NCBI RefSeq assembly: GCF_900114875.1
Contig: NZ_FPKW01000001.1
Coordinates: 1 to 64,000 of the forward strand
DNA length: 64,000 nucleotides
Direction of reading: 5' to 3'
DNA from: Chryseobacterium limigenitum
GTDB taxonomy: Bacteria > Bacteroidota > Bacteroidia > Flavobacteriales > Weeksellaceae
Below the pieces are notes generated by a model that made no database searches, was not told the origin of the DNA, and saw nothing but the letters and a program-made list of their open reading frames with translations. The position numbers and the translations under genes were made by a program. Each line of letters opens with the position of its first letter. The stretch's first letter is position 1. Positions 53,086 through 61,697 of the stretch are shown in pieces.

Positions 53086-53816
53086 TAAAGGCATTCATTA
53101 TTAGATTAATCAACGGAAAGTGGTATTCGGCACCATTTATTTTTACAATTTTTACGGTGTTTTGCTGGTTATGCCTTATTATTTTTCCGGCAAAAGCAAT
53201 GATATGGGGTTTATTGATTTCTTTACCTTTTCTTGGTTACTTCATTTGCTTTATTTTGGGTATCGCGAAGATGTTCATGAAAGAATTTAAAGAAGGAATT
53301 AAACAATGCTTTTTTACTGTTGTAATTTCAATTGTTGCTATGCTTTTTTTTACTATTTTTCTTCCCAAAGATCCATATAAAGAGTATAAAGGCGATGCGA
53401 AAAATCCGAATAATGTAAAAACTGAAATGCCTTTGAAATTATCTCTTAATAACGAAAAACCTTTATTTAAAGTCGAAAAACAGGATGTATTTTTATATGA
53501 TTATTCCATGCCTGGCAACTATAAATATCAGGTTTTTCTTAATAAAACAGATAAAGGAAAAGTTTACTTAAAAATGTTTGATCTTGTTACCAACAGAATT
53601 CTTTCGGAAAAAGAAATCAAACAGGAATCTCAAATAGAAGTTTACAATCCAACAGATGAATTAAAAGAATTTGGATTAAGTAATCAATTTACGGTTGAAG
53701 AAGGAGAGTGGGGAGATTATTACGGAAGTAGAGTTGAGGTTTGGTTTCAGCCGGATGACAGTACTCAGCCTGAAAGAAAATTAATCACAAAAAATTATAT
53801 TATTCAAGGTAACTAG
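53082..53816 (+). CDS. Membrane protein coupled to the PH/SHOCT protein
   Basis: A 244-residue protein with three membrane helices at about residues 18-35, 38-62 and 80-100, then a soluble domain of about 140 residues on the outside or in the periplasm. It is beta-rich, with KVEKQDVFLYDYSMPGNYKYQV and EGEWGDYYGSRVEVWFQP. No known family. The ATGA overlap ties it to the DUF4428 protein, suggesting they work together at the membrane. Confidence 0.75.
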   Translation: MIKAFIIRLINGKWYSAPFIFTIFTVFCWLCLIIFPAKAMIWGLLISLPFLGYFICFILGIAKMFMKEFKEGIKQCFFTVVISIVAMLFFTIFLPKDPYKEYKGDAKNPNNVKTEMPLKLSLNNEKPLFKVEKQDVFLYDYSMPGNYKYQVFLNKTDKGKVYLKMFDLVTNRILSEKEIKQESQIEVYNPTDELKEFGLSNQFTVEEGEWGDYYGSRVEVWFQPDDSTQPERKLITKNYIIQGN

Positions 53817-53910
53817 AATACTTAGAAGAATAATCATCCATTTTAACCACAAAGGTCAGAGAAATTTTATGATTAATTTATTTTAAATATTTTAGTTTAA
53901 AATTAAAATC

Positions 53911-54708
53911 ATGGAAAATTATCTCGAAATAAATAAAAACTCATGGAATGCCAAAGTAGAACCGCATCTGAAGTCGGATTTCTATTTTGTGGATGAATTT
54001 GTAAAAGGAAGAAATTCACTTAATTCCATTGAATTAGATCTTTTAGGAGATGTAAAAGGGAAAAGTATTTTGCATTTGCAGTGTCATTTCGGGCAGGATT
54101 CTATTTCATTATCAAGATTGGGAGCAAAAGTTACGGGAGTAGATTTATCTGACAAAGCAGTAGAAGCTGCCAATAATCTCGCGAAACAGTGTGGAACAGA
54201 CACTGAATTTATTTGTTCAGACGTTTATGATCTTCCGAATGTTTTACATGAAAAATTTGATATCGTTTTTACAAGTTACGGAACCATTGGCTGGCTTCCT
54301 GATTTAGATAAATGGGCGAATGTTATTAACTATTTTCTAAAACCTAACGGAAAATTTGTAATGGCAGAATTTCATCCTGTGGTTTGGATGTTTGATGATG
54401 ATTTCAACGGAATTACTTATAATTATTTTAATGAAAAACCAATTGTAGAAACCTATGAAGGGACTTATGCAGATTTTTCGGCTGATATCGTTCAGGAATA
54501 TGTGATGTGGAATCATTCTTTGTCTGAAGTGTTTCAAAATTTAATTAAAAACGATTTAATGATTGAAAATTTTCAGGAATTCGATTGGTCGCCATATCCT
54601 TGTTTTAAACATATTGACGAATTTGAGAAAGGGAAATGGCGAATCGAAAAATTCGGAAACAAAATACCAATGGTATATGCTTTAAGCGTACAAAAAAAGT
54701 CATCGTAA
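53911..54708 (+). CDS. Class I SAM-dependent methyltransferase
   Basis: A 265-residue enzyme with a Rossmann core: motif I KSILHLQCHFGQDSISLSRLGAKVTGVDLS, motif II VFTSYGTIGWL, motif III LKPNGKFVMAEFHPV. The glycine-rich loop reads HLQCHFGQ rather than the usual xDxGxGxG, as in the Flavobacteriia UbiE/COQ5-like subgroup. Substrate unknown. Its stop codon lies within the stem of its own terminator. Confidence 0.88.
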   Translation: MENYLEINKNSWNAKVEPHLKSDFYFVDEFVKGRNSLNSIELDLLGDVKGKSILHLQCHFGQDSISLSRLGAKVTGVDLSDKAVEAANNLAKQCGTDTEFICSDVYDLPNVLHEKFDIVFTSYGTIGWLPDLDKWANVINYFLKPNGKFVMAEFHPVVWMFDDDFNGITYNYFNEKPIVETYEGTYADFSADIVQEYVMWNHSLSEVFQNLIKNDLMIENFQEFDWSPYPCFKHIDEFEKGKWRIEKFGNKIPMVYALSVQKKSS

Positions 54709-54728
54709 AATATTTTACGATGACTTTT
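54695..54728. terminator. Long terminator hairpin overlapping a stop codon
   Basis: AAAAGTCATCGTAAAA (54695-54710) and TTTTACGATGACTTTT (54713-54728) form a perfect 16-bp stem with 2-base loop. The methyltransferase stop (54706-54708) lies inside it, so translation may influence folding. Confidence 0.85.
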
Positions 54729-54758
54729 CTTATATATGAATGTTAAAAAAAACTAATC

Positions 54759-54995
54759 TTAATTTAAAGAATCTTCAGCTTTTGTTTTCGCCTCGTCTAG
54801 TTTTGCCTGAGCCTGAGAAGCTACGTCATTGGCTTTACTTTTAAGATCATTTCCCCATTTATTAAGGTTGTCTTTTGCCGTGTTAATTTTATCTTTTACC
54901 GCTTGTTGCTCCTCTGGAGTAGATTTTTTATATTTCCAATAAGCTAAAGCACCCAATCCTAATAAAGCAAGTAAGCCGTTTGTTTTGTTTCCCAT
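54759..54995 (-). CDS. Small YtxH-like coiled-coil protein
   Basis: A 78-residue protein with a short hydrophobic N-terminus (LLALLGLGALAYWKYKK, residues 9-25) and an amphipathic, Ala/Lys-rich helix to the end (NDVASQAQAKLDEAKTKAEDSLN). This is the YtxH/general-stress type of membrane-anchored helix. No functional motif. Confidence 0.7.
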   Translation of the reverse strand: MGNKTNGLLALLGLGALAYWKYKKSTPEEQQAVKDKINTAKDNLNKWGNDLKSKANDVASQAQAKLDEAKTKAEDSLN

Positions 54996-55099
54996 GATTT
55001 CTATTTTTTTATGTTATTATTAATACTAAAATTTGTTATTAATAAGTATGTAAAATACGTGCCAAAAAAATAAATTCAATTATAAATTTATGTTAAAAT

Positions 55100-55942
55100 T
55101 TAATTGAAGACTTCAAAATTTTCACCATCAAAACTTGCAAAGACCATGGTTGGATAAGAATCCTGATGATAGATATTCCCTTGTTTATCAATGGCAATCG
55201 CACCTGCGAAACCGTCGATTGTTTTTAATTCTTCAAAAGTTTTATTAAAAGCATTTTCAAGACTCATTCCGTCTGTAACTCTTGTTACAATTTTTGCAGA
55301 AGTCGCATTGCTCACAATGTCCTCTCCAACACCTGTACAGCTTACAGCACAGAAAGAATTGGCGTAATTGCCGGCAACAGTTGCAGAGTCAGAAATTCTT
55401 CCCGGGATTTCAAAACCTTTTCCTCCTGTTGAGGTGGCAACGGCTAATTTTCCGTCTTTATCAATTGCTACACAGCCAACAGTTCCTTTTCCGCCATTTG
55501 CTAATTTGGCTTCATATTCTTTTCTGCGTTGAGGGATTTCAGTTGAAAAATTCTCAAAACCATGTTCTGTAGCATAATTTTTTGCACCTTCACCTCCCAA
55601 AACTCTGTCATCTTCTTTCATTAAGTCTTTAGCAACAAAAATAGGATTCTTCACATCTTGGATATTGATGACACCACTTAGTTTTTGGGTTTCACCATCC
55701 ATGATTGCAGCACTCATGCGAATCACGCCGTCACTTTGAATTTGGGAACCGATTCCGGCATTGTATAATTCATCATCCTCCAAAAGAGAAACGGCATAAG
55801 CTACCGTATCAAAAGCAGAATTTGACTGTAAATATTCAAAAGCTTTTTGAGCAATATTTTTTAATGACTCTTGTTTCGCTGTTTTTACTTCATGGCTTTG
55901 GTCACTTTCGGAGAAGAAACCGCCGTGGATGATTAATTTCAT
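55100..55942 (-). CDS. iaaA: Isoaspartyl peptidase/L-asparaginase (Ntn hydrolase)
   Basis: A 280-residue precursor of the plant-type asparaginase/IaaA family. The nucleophile is Thr154 in GKGTVGCVAID, where autocleavage makes alpha and beta subunits. Other signatures are NAGIGSQIQSDGVIRMSAAIMDG and SATVAGNYANSFCAVSCTGVGEDIV. It lies next to and in the same direction as cphB. In cyanophycin pathways such an enzyme hydrolyses beta-Asp-Arg to aspartate and arginine, the likely role here. Confidence 0.9.
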   Translation of the reverse strand: MKLIIHGGFFSESDQSHEVKTAKQESLKNIAQKAFEYLQSNSAFDTVAYAVSLLEDDELYNAGIGSQIQSDGVIRMSAAIMDGETQKLSGVINIQDVKNPIFVAKDLMKEDDRVLGGEGAKNYATEHGFENFSTEIPQRRKEYEAKLANGGKGTVGCVAIDKDGKLAVATSTGGKGFEIPGRISDSATVAGNYANSFCAVSCTGVGEDIVSNATSAKIVTRVTDGMSLENAFNKTFEELKTIDGFAGAIAIDKQGNIYHQDSYPTMVFASFDGENFEVFN

Positions 55943-56045
55943 AAAAATATAATTGATAGTTGATAGATGATAATTGATATTCTTGACGAAGTTAATTTAT
56001 TTATCAATCAACCAAAATCATTGATCAACTATCATTAATCATTTA

Positions 56046-56936
56046 TTATTTATCTTGTGGAATCGGGTTAAATTGAGAATTTTCAATCGTCAATGTTTTT
56101 GTCGTCAGATCATAATGGTCATTCATCGACATTACATGTACGGTTAAATTATCAATAGAAATAGGCTCACCAAGATTGATATTGGTAAGATTGGTGTCTT
56201 TAATAAACCTTCCGTCAACAATAATTACAAGTCCCGAACCAACCGCGGTCATTGTATCATTATGAATAAAAAGTCCGGTATCTTCACCTAAACCAATTCC
56301 CAATGTTCTCGGATTGTTGACAACAGCCTGAAACAAACGACCAATTCTTCCTCTTTGTACGAAGTGGGTATCGATGATTACATTATCAATTAAACCTAAA
56401 CCTTGCGTAGTTTTTATTTCACCTTTCAGCAACGCTTCAGAACTGCTTCCCTGATAAATCATATTTTCAGACGCGGCAGCTGCTCCTGCAGAAGTTCCGG
56501 AGTAAATAAAATCCTGCTCCTGATATTTTAATAGAATGGTATCATGAAATCTTGTTCCGCCAAGAATAGAGGTCAGCCTCAACTGATCTCCACCTGTGAA
56601 CATCACAACATCTGCTGCGTTAGCTCTTGCCACCATCGCATCAGAATTGGCTTCCTCACGATTGTGGATATCAAGGATGTTTACATTTTTGGCACCTAAA
56701 AATTCAAACGCTTTCTTATATTCCGTACCAACAATTTGGGGGATCTGAGAAGCAGTCGTAATAATTTCTATTACGGAATTTTCTTTAAGCTTAGACTCAT
56801 TAATTATCTTTCTTAGAATACCTCTTTCAAAGAAATTGAGGTTTTTTTCGATATTCTGATCGAAGTCGGTTTCAGCAAAGCTGCCTTTATTTACAGCCCC
56901 TCCGATAACGATTAATTTTCCAACGGGTTTCATCAT
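56046..56936 (-). CDS. cphB: Cyanophycinase
   Basis: A 296-residue serine exopeptidase (S51) that cuts cyanophycin to beta-Asp-Arg dipeptides. The start at ATG 56936 (MMKPVGKLIVIGG) is chosen; a TTG three codons upstream is unlikely. The nucleophile elbow GTSAGAAA has Ser149. TGGDQLRLTSILGGT and IIDTHFVQRGRIGRL are cyanophycinase signatures. It is about 65 residues longer than the PepE at 6.7 kb. Divergent from cphA, with inverted repeats between the two. Confidence 0.93.
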   Translation of the reverse strand: MMKPVGKLIVIGGAVNKGSFAETDFDQNIEKNLNFFERGILRKIINESKLKENSVIEIITTASQIPQIVGTEYKKAFEFLGAKNVNILDIHNREEANSDAMVARANAADVVMFTGGDQLRLTSILGGTRFHDTILLKYQEQDFIYSGTSAGAAAASENMIYQGSSSEALLKGEIKTTQGLGLIDNVIIDTHFVQRGRIGRLFQAVVNNPRTLGIGLGEDTGLFIHNDTMTAVGSGLVIIVDGRFIKDTNLTNINLGEPISIDNLTVHVMSMNDHYDLTTKTLTIENSQFNPIPQDK

Positions 56937-56975
56937 AGTGTGCAAATTTAAAAAATTATTAACATTTAGCGAAAT

Positions 56976-57062
56976 CTATACCACATTTTAATTGACACTG
57001 AGTATTTTAGAATTATTAATAATTTTCAATTTTATTTTGAGAAATCTACAAGTGTGGTATAG
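56976..57062. promoter_or_regulatory. Inverted TACCACA sites in the cphB-cphA divergent promoter
   Basis: CTATACCACA (56976-56985) and TGTGGTATAG (57053-57062) are perfect 10-base inverted copies 77 bases apart, and each is preceded by GAAATCTA-type sequence. One lies at each side of the divergent control region. A regulator binding both would control cphA and cphB together. Confidence 0.5.
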
Positions 57063-57082
57063 TTTTGTTTATGGTTTTACAT

Positions 57083-57090
57083 TATCTTTG
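57083..57090 (+). promoter_or_regulatory. -7 box of the cphA promoter
   Basis: TATCTTTG, exact TAnnTTTG match, 39 bases before the cphA ATG; TTTG at 57064-57067 could be the -33 box, next to the right TGTGGTATAG copy. Confidence 0.5.
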
Positions 57091-57128
57091 ATTCTGGAAT
57101 ATGTTATCATTAATAAGAAAAATGCAAA

Positions 57129-59762
57129 ATGTCTATGAAAATTGAGAAGATACAGGCTTTACGTGGTCCTAATATTTGGAGTATAAGAAGAAAAAAGCTG
57201 ATACAGATGCGGTTGGATCTTGAAGAACTGGAAAATTTCCCTACCAATAAAATCGATGGTTTTAGAGAAAGAATAGAACAATTAATGCCGTCTTTACTTT
57301 CACACAGGTGCTCAGAAGGGGTAGAAGGCGGATTTTTTCACAGAGTGGAAACCGGAACATGGATGGGGCATGTTATTGAACATATTGCTCTTGAGATCCA
57401 GACTTTAGCGGGAATGGACACAGGATTCGGAAGAACACGCGAAACAAAAAGTCCCGGAATTTATAATGTAGTTTTCGATTATATTGAAGAAAATGCAGGA
57501 ATTTACGCTGCCGAACAAGCCGTAAAAATTGCAGAAGCTTTAATTGAAGGCAGAGAATATGATCTGAATGCTTGTATTCATAGGCTAAAAGAGATCAGAG
57601 AACGTGTTCGTTTAGGTCCGTCAACGGGAAGTATCGTTGAAGAAGCGGTTTCCAGAAAAATTCCTTGGATCAGATTGGGGACAAACTCTTTGGTACAGCT
57701 TGGTTACGGAGTTAATCAGCAAAGATTTCAGGCTACGATTACAGGTAAAACAAGCTCAATTGCAGTAGATATTGCGTGTAATAAAGAATTAACGAAAAGA
57801 ATGCTTCATGATGCTGCGATTCCTGTTCCGATCGGCGATTTGGTTGTTGATGAAGAAGGACTGGAAAGCGTTATCAGAAAAATAAATTATCCGATTGTTT
57901 TAAAGCCTTTGGACGGAAATCACGGAAAAGGCTCATCCATCAATGTAAACGATTGGGAAGCTGCAAAAATTGGTTTAGAGCATGCTCAGAAATATTCAAA
58001 AAAAGTAATTGTTGAAAAATATATTACCGGATATGATTTCAGAGTTTTAGTTATTAATAATAAAATGGTTGCTGCTGCAAGAAGAGTCCCTGCTCACGTT
58101 GTGGGAGATGGAGAATTAAATATTCAGCAATTAATTGAAAAAGAAAATAAAGACCCGAGAAGAGGATACGGTCATGAAAATGTGTTGACTGAAATTGAAG
58201 TAGATAAAGATACTACTGAACTTCTTGAAAAACTTCATTACACGCTGGAAACGGTTCCTCAAAAAGGAGAAGTTGTCTATTTAAAATCAACGGCTAACCT
58301 TTCTACAGGAGGGACTTCTATTGATGTGACCGATATGGTTCACCCGGAAAATATCACCATGGCAGAAAGGGTTTCCAAGATTATTGGTTTGGACGTCTGC
58401 GGAATTGATATTATGGCCGAAAATTTAACGCAGCCGTTAAAAGAAAGTGGCGGAGCTATTATTGAAGTAAATGCGGCTCCGGGTTTCAGAATGCATCTTG
58501 CTCCAAGCGAAGGTCTTCCGAGAAATGTTGCTGCTCCGGTTGTAGATATGCTGTATCCGGCAGGAAAACCATTTACGATTCCGATCATTGCGGTGACGGG
58601 AACGAATGGTAAAACAACTACGACAAGATTAATTTCTCATATCATTAAAAATAACGGTTTTAGAGTGGGTTTCACAACTTCAGACGGTATTTATATTCAG
58701 AATACGATGTTGACGAAAGGTGATACTACAGGCCCTCTTTCAGCTGAATTTATTCTGAAAGATCCAACCGTAGAATTTGCCGTTCTGGAAACTGCAAGAG
58801 GTGGAATTCTCCGTTCCGGACTTGGTTTTTCTCAATGTGATATCGGGGTTTTAACCAATATTAAAGAAGATCATTTGGGCTTGAATGACATTCATAACCT
58901 GAAAGACTTAACGAAGGTAAAAAGAGTTGTTCTTGACAGTGTAAAGAAAAACGGCTGGAGCGTGATGAATGCTGATGATGAGTATTCTATGAGAATTGTG
59001 AATGATCTGCACAGCAATGTGGCAATTTTCAGTATGGATGAAAATAATCCACACATGAAGAAATTCGCGAAAGAAGGGAAAATTACCTGCGTTTATGAAG
59101 AAGGTTTTGTGACGATCAAAAAAGGTGACTGGAAGATCAGAATCGGAAAAGCAAAAGATTTCCCGATTACGATGGATGGTAAAGCGAAATTTATGATCGA
59201 AAATGTTTTAGCAGCGAGTTTAGCGTGCTATCTTCAGGGCTTGGGAATCGAGGATATTTCAAATTCTTTGAGAACTTTTATTCCGAGTGCACAGCTTACA
59301 CCGGGAAGACTGAATGTTTTCAAGTTTAAAAATTTCAAAGTCTTAATTGATTTTGCCCACAATCCATCAGGATATGAAGCGATTGAAGATTATCTTAAAA
59401 ATATTGAATCTACCAAGAAAATCGGTATTATTTCCGGAGTTGGAGACAGAAGGGATGAAGATATCAGACTGTGTGGTAAAATCGCAGGAAGAATGTTCGA
59501 TTATATCATCATCAGAAACGAAAAACATCTTCGCGGAAGGAAAGAAGAGGACATCAATGCATTAATTATCGATGGTATTAATGAAGCTCAAAGAGATGTA
59601 AGCTATGAAATTATTCCTAAAGAAATTGATGCCCTAAAACATGCAATGGGAATGGCTGAGGAAGGGGCTTTCATAACCGCTTTAAGTGATGTTATCTCTA
59701 ATGCAATCGATCTGGTGCAGGAATATCAGGCAAGGGAATTGCTTGAGGATGATAAGATTTAA
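57129..59762 (+). CDS. cphA: Cyanophycin synthetase
   Basis: An 877-residue enzyme that makes the Asp-backbone/Arg-side-chain polymer cyanophycin with ATP. It has the normal three parts: an N-terminal domain (about 1-160, with HRCSEGVEGGFFHRVETGTW), an ATP-grasp domain (about 215-480; YPIVLKPLDGNHGKGSSINV and GIDIMAENLTQPL) that adds Asp, and a Mur-ligase-like domain with P-loop TGTNGKT at 490-496 that adds Arg. The end carries FAHNPSGYEAIEDYL and the RRDEDIRLCGK region typical of CphA. An ATG two codons in is an alternative start. Its presence together with cphB and iaaA indicates a working storage polymer cycle. Confidence 0.95.
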   Translation: MSMKIEKIQALRGPNIWSIRRKKLIQMRLDLEELENFPTNKIDGFRERIEQLMPSLLSHRCSEGVEGGFFHRVETGTWMGHVIEHIALEIQTLAGMDTGFGRTRETKSPGIYNVVFDYIEENAGIYAAEQAVKIAEALIEGREYDLNACIHRLKEIRERVRLGPSTGSIVEEAVSRKIPWIRLGTNSLVQLGYGVNQQRFQATITGKTSSIAVDIACNKELTKRMLHDAAIPVPIGDLVVDEEGLESVIRKINYPIVLKPLDGNHGKGSSINVNDWEAAKIGLEHAQKYSKKVIVEKYITGYDFRVLVINNKMVAAARRVPAHVVGDGELNIQQLIEKENKDPRRGYGHENVLTEIEVDKDTTELLEKLHYTLETVPQKGEVVYLKSTANLSTGGTSIDVTDMVHPENITMAERVSKIIGLDVCGIDIMAENLTQPLKESGGAIIEVNAAPGFRMHLAPSEGLPRNVAAPVVDMLYPAGKPFTIPIIAVTGTNGKTTTTRLISHIIKNNGFRVGFTTSDGIYIQNTMLTKGDTTGPLSAEFILKDPTVEFAVLETARGGILRSGLGFSQCDIGVLTNIKEDHLGLNDIHNLKDLTKVKRVVLDSVKKNGWSVMNADDEYSMRIVNDLHSNVAIFSMDENNPHMKKFAKEGKITCVYEEGFVTIKKGDWKIRIGKAKDFPITMDGKAKFMIENVLAASLACYLQGLGIEDISNSLRTFIPSAQLTPGRLNVFKFKNFKVLIDFAHNPSGYEAIEDYLKNIESTKKIGIISGVGDRRDEDIRLCGKIAGRMFDYIIIRNEKHLRGRKEEDINALIIDGINEAQRDVSYEIIPKEIDALKHAMGMAEEGAFITALSDVISNAIDLVQEYQARELLEDDKI

Positions 59763-59766
59763 TTGG

Positions 59767-59809
59767 GAGTTCAGTGTTTCGGCTTCGAAGAAGCCGAAAC
59801 ACTGAACTC
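59767..59809. repeat. Perfect 20-bp palindrome after cphA
   Basis: GAGTTCAGTGTTTCGGCTTC (59767-59786) is followed by GAA and its perfect inverse (59790-59809). There is no T tail, so it is not a typical intrinsic terminator. It may be a small palindromic element or an RNA-stability hairpin on the cphA message. Confidence 0.8.
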
Positions 59810-59826
59810 AATACTTTTCAAAATAA

Positions 59827-59852
59827 AAACCCTCCAATGTGTTGGAGGGTTT
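59827..59852. terminator. Bidirectional terminator cphA / 59856 gene
   Basis: AAACCCTCCAA (59827-59837) and TTGGAGGGTTT (59842-59852) form a perfect 11-bp stem with TGTG loop. Confidence 0.85.
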
Positions 59853-59855
59853 GTC

Positions 59856-60314
59856 TTATAGGTTTTCCCAAGATTTTTTAATCTTCTGCATTTTTATAAG
59901 ATAAAAATATAAAGGAATTAATTCTAGTCTAAAGGTAAAACTTATATTAGGGACAGTAAAAGGAATCACAGCCATCATAATAATACAAATTGCAATACCT
60001 ACAATTGCATCAATAATTGCGGCCTGTGGTGCCCATTTTTGTTCAAACCAAAGACCATAAGCAACAATTCCTTTGAAAATAAGTAGAATACTAACTAAAA
60101 ATCCTGTTAATGTATAAGGATGCTGTGCTTGAATTCCATAAAGTGACAAGCTGATGTTGGTTAAAAATGACCCACAAATCAAGATTAAAACAGCTATAGC
60201 TCCTCCAATTAGAAAGAACCAAGTGAAAATTTTAATCCAGACTGGCAATAAACTTCTTCTTCGTACAAAATTACTTTTTACATCAAACTCTTCAAAAGCC
60301 GATTGCTCTTCCAT
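59856..60314 (-). CDS. Four-helix membrane protein of unknown function
   Basis: A 152-residue protein with an N-terminal cytosolic part of about 25 residues and four membrane helices (about 27-52, 65-82, 92-118, 122-140; an Arg-rich start SNFVRRRSLLPVWIK obeys the positive-inside rule). No family recognised. It follows the ATP-grasp-like gene after 22 bases in the same direction, so it may be part of that transcript. Confidence 0.7.
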   Translation of the reverse strand: MEEQSAFEEFDVKSNFVRRRSLLPVWIKIFTWFFLIGGAIAVLILICGSFLTNISLSLYGIQAQHPYTLTGFLVSILLIFKGIVAYGLWFEQKWAPQAAIIDAIVGIAICIIMMAVIPFTVPNISFTFRLELIPLYFYLIKMQKIKKSWENL

Positions 60315-60336
60315 TGTATATTAGTTTTATAAAATA

Positions 60337-61521
60337 TTATTCTTCAACAAAAAATGCATTAGAACTACCTATCCAAATAGCATCTTTCTTATTAAAATCA
60401 ACATTCACCATGGCGGCTTTTGTCATTCTTCCAAGATTTTCAAGTAGAATAGGGCGTTCGTCATTTTCTCTCCAAATATATAATAGTCGGATTTCTGCTT
60501 TTGAAAATTCTCCGTTAATATCTTCAAAAAGAGGAGCATAAGTTACTTTTCTCTGTAAGATATAATTCTCCTTATCCTCAATGGCATCTGTGATTTCTTT
60601 TGTCGGATCTAAATTAACTCCACTTCCTGCAAATGAAAATAAAGGTTTTAAAACAAAGTTTTCAAGATTTTCGTTTTCCGGAAACTCGTGTAAGAAATAA
60701 CTTTTCGGAACAAACTGGTGTTTCAGCATTGGAAGAAGAAATTTTGAAATTTTGAAAAACCAATTAGGATGTGTAACCCAAGTTACGTCTACATCTTCAC
60801 GGAAATCAAATTCAGTTTTAAGATCAGGAATTCTGTCTAATTCGTCGAAAATTACTCGATTATAAATTCTTTTGATCTCAATTAATTTTCCATCATTTTC
60901 ATAGAATAATTTTCGTCCTTCTTTCTTTATTTTTGTTAAACAAACGGTTTTTATTCCTAATAATTTCTCGGTCAGAATAAAATCTATTAATGTTTTTTGT
61001 TTTTCAGGGAAAATTTCAAGAAGAATTACATTCTCTGGATTTTCGTTGCCTACAATAAGATCTTTTACATAATTTCTAAATTCTTCATGAGGCATTTTAT
61101 TTTTGATATCATTTAAAAAAGGATAAACTTCACAAAATGTATCTTCAAAAATTTTTTGAAAAGCATACAATGATGGAAAGGCTTGAAGCTCTATTAATTG
61201 AGGTTCTATTTCTCCATTTTCACTTTTACAGATTCCAAAATCTATAGTAAAAAAATGAGGCTGATTGGTGTCATTCGGAACTTTGCAGTTTTCAGGAATC
61301 GCTTTTTGTAATGTTTCGGGCGATAAAGCTTTGATCTGATCGATAATACTTTCGCTTGCGTCAATAAGTTTATCCTTAAATTTATTCGAAAGAAACATTG
61401 GACTTTCGGAAATTCTGAAAGAAGTCTCAACACCGCTTTTTTGTTTTAAAATCTCTTTAAACTGCTCATATTTTTCCTGAGAAAATTCCTGATTAAATTG
61501 TTTTCTGTATTTTGAGACCAT
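60337..61521 (-). CDS. ATP-grasp-like ligase, divergent
   Basis: A 394-residue protein with ATP-grasp features in the second half: NRVIFDELD, FVLKPLFSFAGSGVNLDP (likely nucleotide lysine and glycine loop), YILQRKVTYAP and AEIRLLYIWRENDERPILLE. The first half has IELQAFPSLYAFQ. It resembles the poorly studied amide ligases related to glutathionylspermidine synthase, but lacks a close characterised relative. It is separated from the upstream amidotransferase gene by a terminator and repeat. Substrate unknown; the assignment rests on short motifs. Confidence 0.6.
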   Translation of the reverse strand: MVSKYRKQFNQEFSQEKYEQFKEILKQKSGVETSFRISESPMFLSNKFKDKLIDASESIIDQIKALSPETLQKAIPENCKVPNDTNQPHFFTIDFGICKSENGEIEPQLIELQAFPSLYAFQKIFEDTFCEVYPFLNDIKNKMPHEEFRNYVKDLIVGNENPENVILLEIFPEKQKTLIDFILTEKLLGIKTVCLTKIKKEGRKLFYENDGKLIEIKRIYNRVIFDELDRIPDLKTEFDFREDVDVTWVTHPNWFFKISKFLLPMLKHQFVPKSYFLHEFPENENLENFVLKPLFSFAGSGVNLDPTKEITDAIEDKENYILQRKVTYAPLFEDINGEFSKAEIRLLYIWRENDERPILLENLGRMTKAAMVNVDFNKKDAIWIGSSNAFFVEE

Positions 61522-61542
61522 ATTCTTTTTCTTTGTGATTTT

Positions 61543-61569
61543 AAAAAATCGAGCAATGTTGCTCGATTT
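61543..61569 (-). terminator. Terminator of the GCS2-amidotransferase operon
   Basis: AAATCGAGCAA (61546-61556) and TTGCTCGATTT (61559-61569) form a perfect 11-bp stem with TG loop; on the minus strand a T run follows. Confidence 0.85.
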
Positions 61570-61593
61570 CCGTATTGATTTTTGTTTAATATT

Positions 61594-61683
61594 TTGAGAT
61601 GCTTCGACTTCGCTCAGTATGACAGCGCTACCAAAATGACATTTAGTATTAAAAATGTCATGCTGAGCGGAGTCGAAGCATCT
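61594..61683. repeat. Dispersed palindromic repeat, class 1, second copy
   Basis: The left arm 61594-61624 (TTGAGATGCTTCGACTTCGC...) and right arm 61656-61683 are inverted copies of the same sequence as at 5321-5426, with a few differences such as AAGTCG in place of AAGTAG. GACAGCGCTA follows the left arm in both. Confidence 0.82.
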
Positions 61684-61697
61684 ATAATTTAGAGTTG

